A DNA stretch of 64,000 bases from Pseudomonas putida. GTDB taxonomy: Bacteria > Pseudomonadota > Gammaproteobacteria > Pseudomonadales > Pseudomonadaceae. The notes below the pieces were generated by a model. It ran no database searches and was not told where the DNA came from. It was given only the letters and a program-made list of their open reading frames with translations. Positions 42,486 to 51,875 of the stretch are shown one piece after another (position 1 is the first letter of the stretch; every line of letters begins with the position of its first letter). The position numbers and the translations under genes were made by a program. Location of the stretch: the NCBI RefSeq assembly GCF_004357765.1, contig NZ_SMTE01000013.1:62001-126000 (forward strand). Reading direction: 5' to 3'.

Positions 42486-43661
42486 CTACATCTGCGCCTC
42501 GATCACCACCGTGACCAGGCCCTCGTAGCGACTACCCGGGTGTGCCAGCATGGCGGGCACATTGCTACCGGCCACTTCGAAATGCAGTTGTCCAGGCTGC
42601 TTCCACACGGCGCTGAGGGGTTCGATGAGCAATGCGGCTGGCTCGCGGGTAGGTATTGCCAGCCGTTCGATTGGGCGACCGTTATGTTGCAGGCCGGCTG
42701 GCAGGGTGACCGAGACATCCACTCCCACCAGGTGCCCTGCGCTTTCCCGAATGCCGCATTGGTCACCGAGTTCGTATTCGCAGCGCTTGTAGACACGTAT
42801 GGGCCCGGTGGTCCAGATCCGCAATGGCATGTCACGATAGAGCTTGCTCGGCGTACCGCGCCCGCCGAGCCAGGCCCTCCAACCCCCAGGGGGTTCGAGC
42901 ACGGCACGTTCGGAGCCGGCCGGAAACTCCAGATAAAGGTCGTGCTGCACATCCAGTTCGAAATTGATCGTCAGGCGCGTGTCGCTGAGGTTGCTGACCC
43001 CGTTTCCGAAGTCGAAATCTCCCCCTGGGCCGATGCTGTAGTCCACGGAGCCGCGGTAGATACCTTGCGGCATGCCGATAGGGCGTGGCATCACCAGCCT
43101 GAATTCAGCGCCAAAGTTAACGGCAGACACCGTGGCCGAGCCAAGGCCTTCAAGATCAATGTCGTAGCAGGCATCCGGAGACGCAGGCTGGTTGATTTGC
43201 CACAGGTACCGAACTCTATTGCTCCAGCGACCGGAATTGAGGTGCAGACACCCACCCCGTCCAGCCGCGCTGACCCGACCAGAAAGAAAATTCAACTGCT
43301 GGCTGATGGTGGCAAAGGAGAAGTCGAGACTGTAACTGCGCCCAAAGTCATTGAGCACCTGCACATTTCGCGCTGCCGGCATCTTGACGTAGTGGCGATC
43401 ACGCACATCAGGGGCGTTGCCGATGTGGTCCTTTTGATAGGTGATGGGCAAATCGACTACAAACGGGGGTATGCCGCTTTGGCAGCGATGCGGCCAGACC
43501 GCGCAATAGTCACCAGGTGGCGTGACGTTTTCGAATCGCCCCGAAGGGTCGCCGCGATAGCGCATCTTCACATCGATTTCGACCGCGTTGCCCTGCAGCG
43601 GCCATCCACCGCAGAGCAGCACGAGCCAGAAGATCAATCCGCGCACGTTGAATGTCCTCAC
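42486..43661 (-). CDS. Fimbrial tip/minor adhesin (CooD/CfaE-like)
   Basis: 391 residues. Signal peptide (1-27, ending LQGNA) then a two-domain secreted protein. The N-terminal half has paired Cys (DYCAVWPHRC) and the C-terminal half is pilin-like (LTINFELDVQHDLYLEFP, CEYELGDQCG). The length and operon place (after the usher) match tip adhesins of CS1/alternate chaperone-usher systems. Ligand unknown. The start overlaps the usher stop by 4 nt (43658-43661). Confidence 0.78.
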   Translation of the reverse strand: MRTFNVRGLIFWLVLLCGGWPLQGNAVEIDVKMRYRGDPSGRFENVTPPGDYCAVWPHRCQSGIPPFVVDLPITYQKDHIGNAPDVRDRHYVKMPAARNVQVLNDFGRSYSLDFSFATISQQLNFLSGRVSAAGRGGCLHLNSGRWSNRVRYLWQINQPASPDACYDIDLEGLGSATVSAVNFGAEFRLVMPRPIGMPQGIYRGSVDYSIGPGGDFDFGNGVSNLSDTRLTINFELDVQHDLYLEFPAGSERAVLEPPGGWRAWLGGRGTPSKLYRDMPLRIWTTGPIRVYKRCEYELGDQCGIRESAGHLVGVDVSVTLPAGLQHNGRPIERLAIPTREPAALLIEPLSAVWKQPGQLHFEVAGSNVPAMLAHPGSRYEGLVTVVIEAQM

Positions 43662-46151
43662 GTGTTGCTCCCCTTTACAGGTGCTTGCGCCTTGGCCATG
43701 CCCTCAGGCCTGCAGGCCATATCACCTGCCAGCAAGACATCGCCCTCACGCTTGAGCTTGTTGAAATCCAGCTCCAGCAGGCACAAGGCGCTGCCGCCCT
43801 TGCGCACCTCGAGCGTGGGCTGCGACTCGCTCATTTCCACGGCAAAGTGCCCACCTGCCTCGCTCACGCTGCGGCTGGCGTGGTTGATCACCTGCGCCCC
43901 GTGCAGCGGCTGGCCACGGCTGTCGAGCAAGCGCCCGAGCACCGTTACCGTGCGCATCACGCGCAAGGTGCGATAGCCCACCGCGCCGCGGTTGAGGTGG
44001 TAGTCGACACTGGTGGGCTGGATCACCGCAGCGGCCTGTTGATCCTGCTCGAGATCGAACTGCACATAGCCTGACTTGTAGACGCTCACCGGCACCAGGT
44101 TGCGCCCCGGATGCAGGGTGGCGCTCAGGCCATGCTCGTCATCGGCGCGCAGTTGCAGGCCTTCGATGTCGCTTTCGACATCCACTATGAGCCCTGCGTC
44201 GTGGGCCATGTACTGCCCGGTGACGGCGACCTTGCCTTCGCCGACGGCGACGATGCTCTGCAGGTTGAGGCCGCCACTGATCCGACCGTTCCAGGACGAG
44301 CGTTGCGCATAGGCGTCTCCTTGCAAGGCCTGGCTCTCGAACTGGGCGTTACCGCCAAACCCTGCGCCGTAGCGGTCTACCGTGGTCGTAGCGCCAACGC
44401 TGCGGAGTGCGCCCATGTCGACATCACGCTGGTAGGACAACGAAGCGTTATGGTCGCGCCCGCCGTCGTAGCCGGTGCGACTGCCGATACTGGCGGCGAT
44501 GCGCTCGCCGGGGTCGCCCAGGCTCATGCTCAGCGCCAGGTTGACGCCACGGCTGCGCGCATCGCCACTGCTGCGCGTGCCCGGGCGGTCGAACAGGCTC
44601 AGCCGCCAGTTGGCGTCGGACCCCAGCAGCTTGCCGTAATAGGACCATCCGAGGTCGATCCCCAAGCCGTCGGCGGCTCCGGAGCTGTGGGCAAGGCGCA
44701 CGGTCGCGGTGCTGCGGTTGTCCAGGCGGCGCGTCAACAGCAAGGACGTCTGGCTCTGTTCGCTGTAGCGCACCACTTGGCTGTGCGTGGGACGGTTGAC
44801 CGATTCCAGCCACGACCGGCTGTGGCTGAGCACCAGCGAGCCAAGATCGTGGCTGTGAATGACCTGGAAGTCATAGCCGTTTCCCTGGTTCTCGGTGCGG
44901 TAGACGTTGCCGTAGAGCTTCAGGCGGTCGAGCACGTCCCAGTCCAGCGAAGTGCCATATTGCAGGGATTCATCCACCTGTTGCAGGGAAAGGCCCAGGA
45001 CCGCACGCGGGTGCAGCAGGTAATTGCTCAACACCCCGGCACTGAGGCTGTCGTCATGCTGATCGTCCCAATTGCTCAACAGGCTGGTCTGCTGACCGAG
45101 GTAGAGGTTGTAGCGCCAGCGGCTGTCGGGGTTGCGCCAACTGCTGGGCTTGTAGACGAATTCTTCGGTGCGGGCGGTTTCCTGGCCATCTTCCAACAGG
45201 CGAACTTCGACCTGGTAGATACCACCGGGCAGTACCCGGGTGTCCAGCGCCTGCAAGCCGGGCTGTACCGACTGGCTGTTGATCAACACGCCATTGCGGT
45301 AGATCTCCACCACGCCCGTGCGGTTGGGGGTGACGTAGATCGGCGTCGAGCTGGGGCTGGCCATTGTCGATCAGCAGGCTGTCGCTGCTGCCGAACATCA
45401 GCCCAAGGGTGGTATCGGGACTCTGTCCCAGCAACCGTGGTTGACGGGTGAGTCCTTGGGCGCCGGGGGTGAAATAACCCAGGCGAAAAAAATGCTCATC
45501 GTGCAGGCGCTCGGCGTACAACTGGCTTACCCGATGACGGGTCTGCTCGCCACCGACGCTACCTTTGTCGGCCTGAGCATCGGCCAAGGTGGTCCATTGA
45601 CCCAGGCTGGCCTGACCTTGCAACGCGTACATGCCACTGGTCTCGCTGCCATCGCTGACCATGTTGAGCTGGTTGCGCAGCAACATGCCACTGCCCTGCT
45701 CGGGCAAGGCATGGTAACGGGGAGCCTCACCGCCCAGTTCAGCGGCGTGGGTCAGCAGTGACAACTGCGAGTTGACCAAACTGTAGTGAATGGCCCGCAG
45801 CCCGTCAGGGCAATCCTGCTGGCAGCTACCCAACGGGCGCCCGGTTGCCAGGCGCTCCTGCCAACGGCGGCGCAGGGTCTCTGGCTCGCGACTGTCATAG
45901 TGGTCGGTGAACTCCAGCAACTGCACGCGCTCGTCGCGGCTGAGCACCACCATGGCATCGCCCAGGTAGCGACCATCCAGGTCGACCCGCACCGCCAGGG
46001 GCACATCGAAAAAATGTTCTTCGAACTCGCGCGGCAGGCCCTGGGCCTGGCTGACCACGCCCATGGCGGTGGTAGCAGGCTCGGCTGCGGCCGGCAGCAC
46101 GGCAAGGCTGGCTGCAAGCAGCAACGTTCTTGTAGAGGCAGAAAGGGGCAT
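43658..46151 (-). pseudogene. Frameshifted outer-membrane usher (CS1/CooC type)
   Basis: Two frames together encode an ~830-residue usher. The first (46151 to about 45357) has a signal peptide (LLLAASLAVLPAAAEPATT) and the usher N-terminal domain up to GSSDSLLIDNGQ. The second (about 45364 to 43658) continues with PSSTPIYVTPNRTGVVEIYR, the barrel and the C-terminal domain. Removing one base from the GGGG run at 45354-45357 (plus strand) would join them as DNGQPSSTPIYVTP. The second frame also opens with its own ATG at 45364. The break is either a real inactivation, a reversible homopolymer slip or an assembly error. Without this gene the fimbria could not be exported. Confidence 0.85.
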
Positions 46152-46246
46152 TACCGTACCTGCAGACGATATCCGCCCTCACCCCCAGGCATTGCCCGAG
46201 GGTGAAGGTGGATAACGAAGGATGAAAAGGAAGGTATGCAGCCAGA

Positions 46247-46723
46247 TCAGGGCGCAGCGGTTTCGAACATCATGCTGACCAGGCCTTGATAGAGACCTGG
46301 CTTGTAGCCACCGGCCGGCACTTGCGGCGCGACCTCGAAGTCGACGATCGCACCTGGGGCGGCCTGGACATCGGTCAGAATCTCGGCAGCGCTGGTGGTC
46401 AGTACGGTGTCACCGATCTTGACGTCCAGGTCGATGGCGTCCAGGCCACTGCTGACCACGGCCGGCGACAGCAGGTGGGCGGTGATCGGGCCGATGGTGC
46501 TCTTGGCCTGCAGCTGCTTGCGCACTGGGGTCAGGCGACCTTGAAACGAGTTCCAGGCCATGTCCTGCGGGTCGTTCATCCAGTTGCCACCGACCGGTTC
46601 GACATAGAAAGCAGCGGTGGGAACGGTGGCGGTGATCAACACCTGTTTCTCGATCGGGTCTTCGGCCATGGCCGGGCCGGCGGCGAGTACGGCGAAGGGA
46701 AGTGCCAGCATGAGTGCTTTCAC
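46247..46723 (-). CDS. Major fimbrial subunit, CS1/alternate type
   Basis: 158 residues. Signal peptide (1-20, ending AMA) and a ~138-residue pilin: EKQVLITATVPTAAFYVEPVGG, then ITAHLLSPAVVSSGLDAIDLDV and a C-terminal beta strand YQGLVSMMFETAAP of the sort used for donor-strand exchange. There is no Cys pair, as in CooA/CblA-type subunits. The start is GTG at 46723 with CCAGGAG about 10 nt upstream. It is the first gene of the cluster, followed by the usher after 95 bp. Confidence 0.85.
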   Translation of the reverse strand: MKALMLALPFAVLAAGPAMAEDPIEKQVLITATVPTAAFYVEPVGGNWMNDPQDMAWNSFQGRLTPVRKQLQAKSTIGPITAHLLSPAVVSSGLDAIDLDVKIGDTVLTTSAAEILTDVQAAPGAIVDFEVAPQVPAGGYKPGLYQGLVSMMFETAAP

Positions 46724-46758
46724 GAGTGAATCTCCTGGAAACCTGTAGACATAAGCTT

Positions 46759-46775
46759 TGATTGACGGTCAATCA
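46759..46775. promoter_or_regulatory. 17-bp palindrome upstream of the pilin gene
   Basis: TGATTGAC-G-GTCAATCA is a perfect 8-bp inverted repeat around one base, 35 bp upstream of the pilin GTG. Its size suits a homodimeric DNA-binding protein. It overlaps the probable promoter/leader region. No other copy was noticed in the window. Confidence 0.5.
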
Positions 46776-46847
46776 GGCGCATTGCCGTTGACAGGGCGGA
46801 TTATTCGTAATTACCCACACTGGAAATACGGGAACCCTCTGAGCGGC

Positions 46848-46870
46848 TTGTTGAAATTTCCTGGCGACAA
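46848..46870 (-). promoter_or_regulatory. Dyad site upstream of the major pilin
   Basis: TTGTTG-AAATTTCCTGG-CGACAA has the same 6-11-6 architecture as the copy at 42454-42476, matching it at 20 of 23 positions. It lies 124 bp upstream of the pilin start and just beyond the actP terminator. Confidence 0.6.
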
Positions 46871-46891
46871 AGGGCAAGACTTGCCAGACAG

Positions 46892-46916
46892 CAAAACGCC
46901 CCGACCAGCGGGGCGT
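46892..46916 (-). terminator. Rho-independent terminator after actP
   Basis: Stem ACGCCCCG/CGGGGCGT (8 bp) with loop ACCAG, followed on the minus strand by TTTTG. It lies 22 bp after the actP stop and isolates the fimbrial promoter. Confidence 0.85.
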
Positions 46917-46938
46917 ATTGCTCAAGCGTCGACCAAGG

Positions 46939-48603
46939 TCAGTGGGATACCGCCCCGCTGGCCCCCAGGCCGGTCTGCGAACGCACGAACTGCGGGAAGA
47001 ACAGCGCCCGCTCCTCGTCGGCCGCCTTGGACTTGTCGGTGATCGAGAAGAACCAGATTCCGACGAAGGCGATGAGCATCGAGAACAGCGCCGGGTACTC
47101 GTACGGGTAGATCGGTTTCTCGTGGCCGAGGATCTGCACCCAGATGGTCGGGCCGAGGATCATCAGCGTCACCGCACTCACCAGGCCCAGCCAGCCGCCG
47201 ATCATGGCGCCACGGGTGGTCAGTTTCTTCCAGTACATCGAGAGCAGCAGTACCGGGAAGTTGCAGCTGGCGGCGATGGAGAAGGCCAGGCCGACCATGA
47301 ACGCGATGTTCTGCTTCTCGAACAGGATGCCCAGGCCGATCGCCAGCACGCCGAGGGCGATGGTGGTGATCTTCGAGACGCGGATTTCATCCTTGTCGTT
47401 GGCCTTGCCCTTGCGCCAGACGCTGGCGTACAGGTCGTGGGAAACCGCCGAAGCGCCGGCCAGGGTCAGACCGGCGACCACCGCCAGAATGGTGGCGAAG
47501 GCCACTGCCGAGATGAAGCCGAGGAAGATGCTGCCACCCACGGCATCGGCCAGATGCACCGCTGCCATGTTGTTGCCACCCAGCAGGGCGCCGGCGGCGT
47601 CCTTGAAGTCCGGGTTGGTGCTGACCAGCAGGATCGCGCCGAAGCCGATGATGAAGGTCAGGATGTAGAAGTAGCCGATGAAGCCGGTGGCGTACAGCAC
47701 GCTCTTGCGCGCTTCCTTGGCGTCACTGACGGTGAAGAAGCGCATCAGGATGTGCGGCAGACCCGCAGTACCGAACATCAGTGCCAGACCCAGGGAGAAC
47801 GCCGAGATCGGGTCCTTGACCAGACCGCCCGGGCTCATGATCGCTTCGCCCTTGCTGTGTACCTTGATCGCCTCGGAGAACAGCGTGTTGAAGTCGAAGC
47901 CGACGTGCTTCATCACCATCAGCGCCATGAAGCTGGCACCGGAGAGCAGCAGCACGGCCTTGATGATCTGTACCCAGGTGGTCGCCAGCATGCCGCCGAA
48001 CAGCACGTACAGGCACATCAGGATACCTACCAGGATGACCGCGACATGGTAGTCGAGGCCGAACAGCAGCTCGATCAGCTTGCCGGCACCGACCATCTGG
48101 GCGATCAGATAGAACGCCACCACCACCAGCGAACCGGAAGCCGAGAGGGTGCGAATTTCCTTCTGACCGAGGCGGTACGAGGCGACGTCGGCAAAGGTGT
48201 ACTTGCCCAGGTTGCGCAGGCGCTCGGCGATCAGGAAGAGGATGATCGGCCAACCGACCAGGAAGCCGATGGAGTAGATCAGACCGTCATAGCCAGAGGT
48301 GAACACCAGGGCGGAAATACCCAGGAAGGAAGCTGCCGACATGTAGTCGCCGGCAATGGCCAGCCCGTTCTGGAACCCGGTGATCTTGCCCCCGGCGGCG
48401 TAGTAGTCCGCCGCCGACTTGTTGCGCTTGGAGGCCCAGTAGGTGATACCGAGGGTGAAGGCCACGAAGGCCACGAACATGGCGATTGCCGAGAGGTTCA
48501 GCGGTTGTTTCTGCACCTCGCCGGTGAGCGCATCGGCGGCCCACAGGGCGGGTGCGAAAACGCTGCAGGCCAGGGCGGCCAGAGTTTTGGAATGGCGAAT
48601 CAT
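46939..48603 (-). CDS. actP: Cation/acetate symporter
   Basis: 554 residues, sodium:solute symporter family. N-terminal hydrophobic signal-like segment, then about 13 membrane helices with [42 protein letters not shown] and [12 protein letters not shown], as in ActP. It imports acetate and similar short acids. It is encoded after a DUF485 protein whose stop overlaps its ATG by 4 nt, the usual yjcH-actP pairing. No acs gene lies in this window. Confidence 0.95.
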   Translation of the reverse strand: MIRHSKTLAALACSVFAPALWAADALTGEVQKQPLNLSAIAMFVAFVAFTLGITYWASKRNKSAADYYAAGGKITGFQNGLAIAGDYMSAASFLGISALVFTSGYDGLIYSIGFLVGWPIILFLIAERLRNLGKYTFADVASYRLGQKEIRTLSASGSLVVVAFYLIAQMVGAGKLIELLFGLDYHVAVILVGILMCLYVLFGGMLATTWVQIIKAVLLLSGASFMALMVMKHVGFDFNTLFSEAIKVHSKGEAIMSPGGLVKDPISAFSLGLALMFGTAGLPHILMRFFTVSDAKEARKSVLYATGFIGYFYILTFIIGFGAILLVSTNPDFKDAAGALLGGNNMAAVHLADAVGGSIFLGFISAVAFATILAVVAGLTLAGASAVSHDLYASVWRKGKANDKDEIRVSKITTIALGVLAIGLGILFEKQNIAFMVGLAFSIAASCNFPVLLLSMYWKKLTTRGAMIGGWLGLVSAVTLMILGPTIWVQILGHEKPIYPYEYPALFSMLIAFVGIWFFSITDKSKAADEERALFFPQFVRSQTGLGASGAVSH

Positions 48604-48911
48604 TGTTGCGCCTCCTGGAGAATGGCCTTGTTCAGCTCATCGAACTCGCCGTTGGCGCGGCGCACGTAGATGGCGGTCAGGACGAATGCCGAGACGATCA
48701 GGCCGACGCCCAGGGGAATGCCCCAGGTGATCGACGATCCAGGGCTGAGCTTGGCGCCCAGAATCTGGGGACCGTAGGCGATCAGGAGGATGAAGCCGCA
48801 GTACAGGCCGAGCATGATCGCCGAGAGAATCCAGGCGAAGCGTTCACGTTTGCTGACCAGCTCCTTGAAGCGCGGGCTGTTTTGTATCGAGAGGTAAATG
48901 CTGTCGTTCAT
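48600..48911 (-). CDS. DUF485 (YjcH-like) membrane protein
   Basis: 103 residues with two membrane helices ([22 protein letters not shown] and [20 protein letters not shown]) and a cytoplasmic tail. Regular partner of ActP, probably an accessory subunit, though the mechanism is not settled. The stop overlaps the actP ATG by 4 nt. Confidence 0.92.
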   Translation of the reverse strand: MNDSIYLSIQNSPRFKELVSKRERFAWILSAIMLGLYCGFILLIAYGPQILGAKLSPGSSITWGIPLGVGLIVSAFVLTAIYVRRANGEFDELNKAILQEAQQ

Positions 48912-49110
48912 TGTTTTTGTCCTAGCAGCACAGATCAGGGAGAACCCACTGTCACTTTATGCTGCCTTCGGACGCCAACCAGACGACCTTAGTCTTATAT
49001 GTAAGAGTGTTTTGCAGGATTGGTAACAACAAAAAGGCTCTTCACGGAATGTTGAGAAAGAGAGGGGGATGGGTTTAGCGGCATTTCGGGGGGCGCCAGG
49101 TGCTTGTCTT

Positions 49111-49155
49111 GGGGGGTAAGGCGGCGCTCGATCTCACAGGCGCCAAATACCTTAC
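49111..49155. repeat. Degraded member of the GATCGAGCGC palindrome family
   Basis: GCGCTCGATCTCAC (49113-49126) is the family core in inverted orientation, in a GGGGGGTAAGGCG...CGCCAAATACCTTA context where the arms pair only partly. Confidence 0.5.
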
Positions 49156-49165
49156 GGCAGGCATT

Positions 49166-49222
49166 AAAAGGCCAATGTGGCCCCTTCGCGGGGGTCGGCC
49201 GCGAGGCGTCCACATTGGCCTT
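49166..49222 (-). terminator. Hairpin terminator after the betaine-binding gene
   Basis: AAGGCCAATGTGG (49168-49180) and CCACATTGGCCTT (49210-49222) form a 13-bp perfect stem. It encloses a GC-rich second hairpin related to a REP core. On the minus strand the stem is followed by TTTTAATGC. Confidence 0.8.
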
Positions 49223-49232
49223 CGTTACGGAA

Positions 49233-50093
49233 TTACTTGCCGGTCCACTCCTTGACCCTCTCCGGATGCTTGGCCACCCAATCCTTGGCCGCCGCTTCCG
49301 GCTTGGCACCGTCCTGGATCGCCAGCATCACTTCGCCGATCTCATCCTTGGACTGCCACTGGAACTTCTTCAGGAACTCGGCCACTTCCGGCGCCTTCTT
49401 GTCCAGCTCCTTGCTGCCGATGTTGTTGACCGTTTCCGCAGCGCCATACACGCCCTTCGGATCTTCGAGGAACTTGAGCTTCCACTTGGCGAACATCCAG
49501 TGCGGCACCCAACCGGTGACAGCGATCGACTGCTGCTTGGGATAGGCACGTCCCAACTCGGCGGTCATGCCCGCGCCCGAGCTTGCCTGGAGTTTGTAAC
49601 CGGTCAGGTCGTAATCCTTGATCGCCTGCTCGGTCTTGATCATCACACCCGAGCCTGCGTCGATGCCGACGATACGCTGCTTGAAGCTGTCGTCGGTCTT
49701 GAGGTCGGCGATACTGTTTGCCTTGACGTACTCAGGCACGATCAAGCCGATCTTGGCGTCCTTGAAGTTCGCCCCGTAGTCGACGACCTTGTCCTTGTTC
49801 TTGGCCCAGTACTCGCCGTGGGTAACCGGCAACCAGGCAGACAGCATGGCATCGAGCTTGCCGGTGGCCACGCCCTGCCACATGATGCCTGCCGCTACCG
49901 CCTGCAGCTTGACGTCATAGCCGAGCTTTTGCTTGATCACTTCAGCTGCCACGTTGGTGGTCGCCACACTGTCGGCCCAACCATCCACGTAGCCGATGCT
50001 GACTTCCTTGGCCATGGCCTGCGCAGCGCCCATGGTCAATACCACGGCGGCACCCACGCCCAGGAAACGACGCATTCTTGTAAAAGTAGCCAT
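49233..50093 (-). CDS. betX: Betaine/choline-type ABC substrate-binding protein (orphan)
   Basis: 286 residues. Signal peptide (RRFLGVGAAVVLTMGAAQAMA) then an OpuAC-type binding protein. Trp/Tyr-rich ligand-cage segments are visible: SIGYVDGWADS, SAWLPVTHGEYW and TGWVPHWMF. No permease or ATPase gene is adjacent; in Pseudomonas such orphan proteins (BetX, CaiX, CbcX) share the CbcWV core transporter. Which ligand this one binds is uncertain, with glycine betaine the first guess. The ATG at 50093 has GAGGGA upstream; a TTG one codon earlier is not needed. Divergent from the GH17 gene. Confidence 0.85.
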   Translation of the reverse strand: MATFTRMRRFLGVGAAVVLTMGAAQAMAKEVSIGYVDGWADSVATTNVAAEVIKQKLGYDVKLQAVAAGIMWQGVATGKLDAMLSAWLPVTHGEYWAKNKDKVVDYGANFKDAKIGLIVPEYVKANSIADLKTDDSFKQRIVGIDAGSGVMIKTEQAIKDYDLTGYKLQASSGAGMTAELGRAYPKQQSIAVTGWVPHWMFAKWKLKFLEDPKGVYGAAETVNNIGSKELDKKAPEVAEFLKKFQWQSKDEIGEVMLAIQDGAKPEAAAKDWVAKHPERVKEWTGK

Positions 50094-50301
50094 CAAAGCA
50101 TTCCCTCGTCAGGTCTTGGAGACCCCATCATCTGCCTGCCACCTCAAGCGACCTGCTCCAGCAGCGACCCTTAACCTCACCCTTTGCGACAGCACTATGC
50201 CATTAGCGGCGTTCTCCTACCCCAACCTGCGCGATCCTTGCATGCCAAAGGTTTGGCGCCGGGCTACTATCTAACGTTTTGCCGCCAACGATGGATCGCC
50301 C

Positions 50302-51855
50302 ATGCCTGCCCCCTCTCGCCAGATGTCGCTATCGTACCTGCTGACCTGCCTGCTCGCCCTACTCGGGCTCGCAGGGCTCTGGTACGGGCTGGGCAGGCCG
50401 GTGCAGTTGGCCGATGCCGCCAGCCCCACGCACAAGCTGCAGTGCGCTTCCTACACACCGTTCGACAAGGACCAGTCGCCGTTCGACCAGCCGTTTCGCC
50501 TGCGTCCGGCGCGCATGGACGCCGACCTGGCGCTGCTGGCCGAACGATTTCAGTGCATCCGCACTTATTCGATGACCGGTCTCGAGGCGATTCCGGCGCT
50601 GGCGCGCAAACATGGGCTGAAGGTGATGCTGGGCGCCTGGGTCAACGCCAACCCGGTGGACACCGACAAGGAAGTGGATCTGCTGATCGCTGCGGCGAAC
50701 GCCAACCCCGACGTGGTCAGCGCGGTGATCGTCGGCAACGAGGCACTGTTGCGCAAGGAAGTCACCGGCGACCGCCTGGCTACCCTGATCGGAAAAGTCA
50801 AAAGCCAGGTCAAGGTGCCGGTGACCTACGCCGATGTCTGGGAGTTCTGGTTGCAGCACCCGCAGGTGGCACCAGCGGTGGACTTCCTGACCATTCACCT
50901 GCTGCCCTATTGGGAAGACGATCCGCGAGGGATCGACGATGCCCTGGCCCATGTCGGCGAGGTACGCCGGACTTTCGCCGCACGCTTCGCGCCCAAGGGC
51001 ATCTTCATCGGCGAGACCGGCTGGCCCAGTGAAGGCCGCCAGCGCGAGACCGCCGTGCCCAGCCGGGTCAACGAGGCACGCTTCATCCGCGGTTTCGTGG
51101 CCATGGCCGAAGCCAACGGTTGGGACTACAACCTGATCGAAGCATTCGACCAGCCCTGGAAACGCGCCAATGAAGGCGCGGTGGGCGGTTACTGGGGTCT
51201 GTACGATGCCGACCGCCAGGACAAGGGCGTGCTCGAAGGCCCGGTCAGCAACCTGCATCATTGGCCCCACTGGCTGCTCGCCTGTACCGCGCTGATGCTG
51301 GCGATGCTGTGGCTGGCTGGGCGCCCTGCCAGCCTTGGCGCGGCCCTGCTGCTGCCGTTGCTGGCGGCCTTCGGCGCCGCTTGCCTGGGTCTGTGGGGCG
51401 AGCTGATGCGCACCCATGCACGCTTCGCCGGCGAATGGCTGTGGGCGCTGGCGTTGGCGGGACTGAACCTGCTGGTGCTGGCCCATGGGGTACTTGGCCT
51501 GGCGCACGTTGCAGGCTGGCGCCAACGGCTGTTCGTCTGGCTCCAGGCCCGGGCTGGCTGGCTCTTGCTGGCGGCAGGGTTCGCCGCAGCGGTGAGCATG
51601 CTGGCGATGGTGTTCGACCCGCGCTATCGCAGTTTCCCGACTGCCGCGCTGGCACTGCCGGCGCTGGTGTATGCCGTGCGGCCGGTGGCGGCGGCGCGGG
51701 CCGAAGTGGCTTTGCTGGCGGTGATCGTCGGAGGCGGGGTGCTGCCGCAATTGTACCGGGAAGGGCTGGAGAACCAGCAGGCCTGGGGCTGGGCGCTGGT
51801 TGGGGTGGTGATGACGCTGGGCCTTTGGCGGAGTTTGCGGGTGGGCCGGGCTTGA
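50302..51855 (+). CDS. Membrane-bound GH17 beta-1,3-glucan transglycosylase/hydrolase-like protein
   Basis: 517 residues. One N-terminal membrane anchor (about 10-30) and a periplasmic GH17 domain (about 45-315) with acid/base Glu147 (VIVGNEALL) and nucleophile Glu238 (IFIGETGWPSEG). At least six hydrophobic helices follow (about 325-512). Pseudomonas GH17 proteins of this sort act as beta-1,3-glucanosyltransferases that branch or elongate glucans, and related domains occur in NdvB. No glucan synthase is adjacent here, so the acceptor is unknown. Monocistronic. Confidence 0.85.
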   Translation: MPAPSRQMSLSYLLTCLLALLGLAGLWYGLGRPVQLADAASPTHKLQCASYTPFDKDQSPFDQPFRLRPARMDADLALLAERFQCIRTYSMTGLEAIPALARKHGLKVMLGAWVNANPVDTDKEVDLLIAAANANPDVVSAVIVGNEALLRKEVTGDRLATLIGKVKSQVKVPVTYADVWEFWLQHPQVAPAVDFLTIHLLPYWEDDPRGIDDALAHVGEVRRTFAARFAPKGIFIGETGWPSEGRQRETAVPSRVNEARFIRGFVAMAEANGWDYNLIEAFDQPWKRANEGAVGGYWGLYDADRQDKGVLEGPVSNLHHWPHWLLACTALMLAMLWLAGRPASLGAALLLPLLAAFGAACLGLWGELMRTHARFAGEWLWALALAGLNLLVLAHGVLGLAHVAGWRQRLFVWLQARAGWLLLAAGFAAAVSMLAMVFDPRYRSFPTAALALPALVYAVRPVAAARAEVALLAVIVGGGVLPQLYREGLENQQAWGWALVGVVMTLGLWRSLRVGRA

Positions 51856-51875
51856 GATCGGCCCACACCCTGGAT

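Larger units (their letters stand above)
48912..49232. other. 321-bp intergenic region between DUF485-actP and the betaine-binding gene
   Basis: It contains the actP operon promoter region (AT-rich stretch around 48985-49035, no confident -35/-10 or sigma-54 site), the degraded palindrome at 49111-49155 and the hairpin terminator at 49166-49222. I see no gene in it. Confidence 0.6.

Noticed and set aside
45054-45370. Continuation of the first usher frame past the shift
   Set aside because: From about 45353 down to 45054 the residues (PQLDADLRHPQPHGRGG...) are out of frame and lack usher character.
48960-49040. Sigma-54 promoter for actP
   Set aside because: No TGGCAC-N5-TTGC-like pair could be found on the minus strand upstream of the DUF485 gene.
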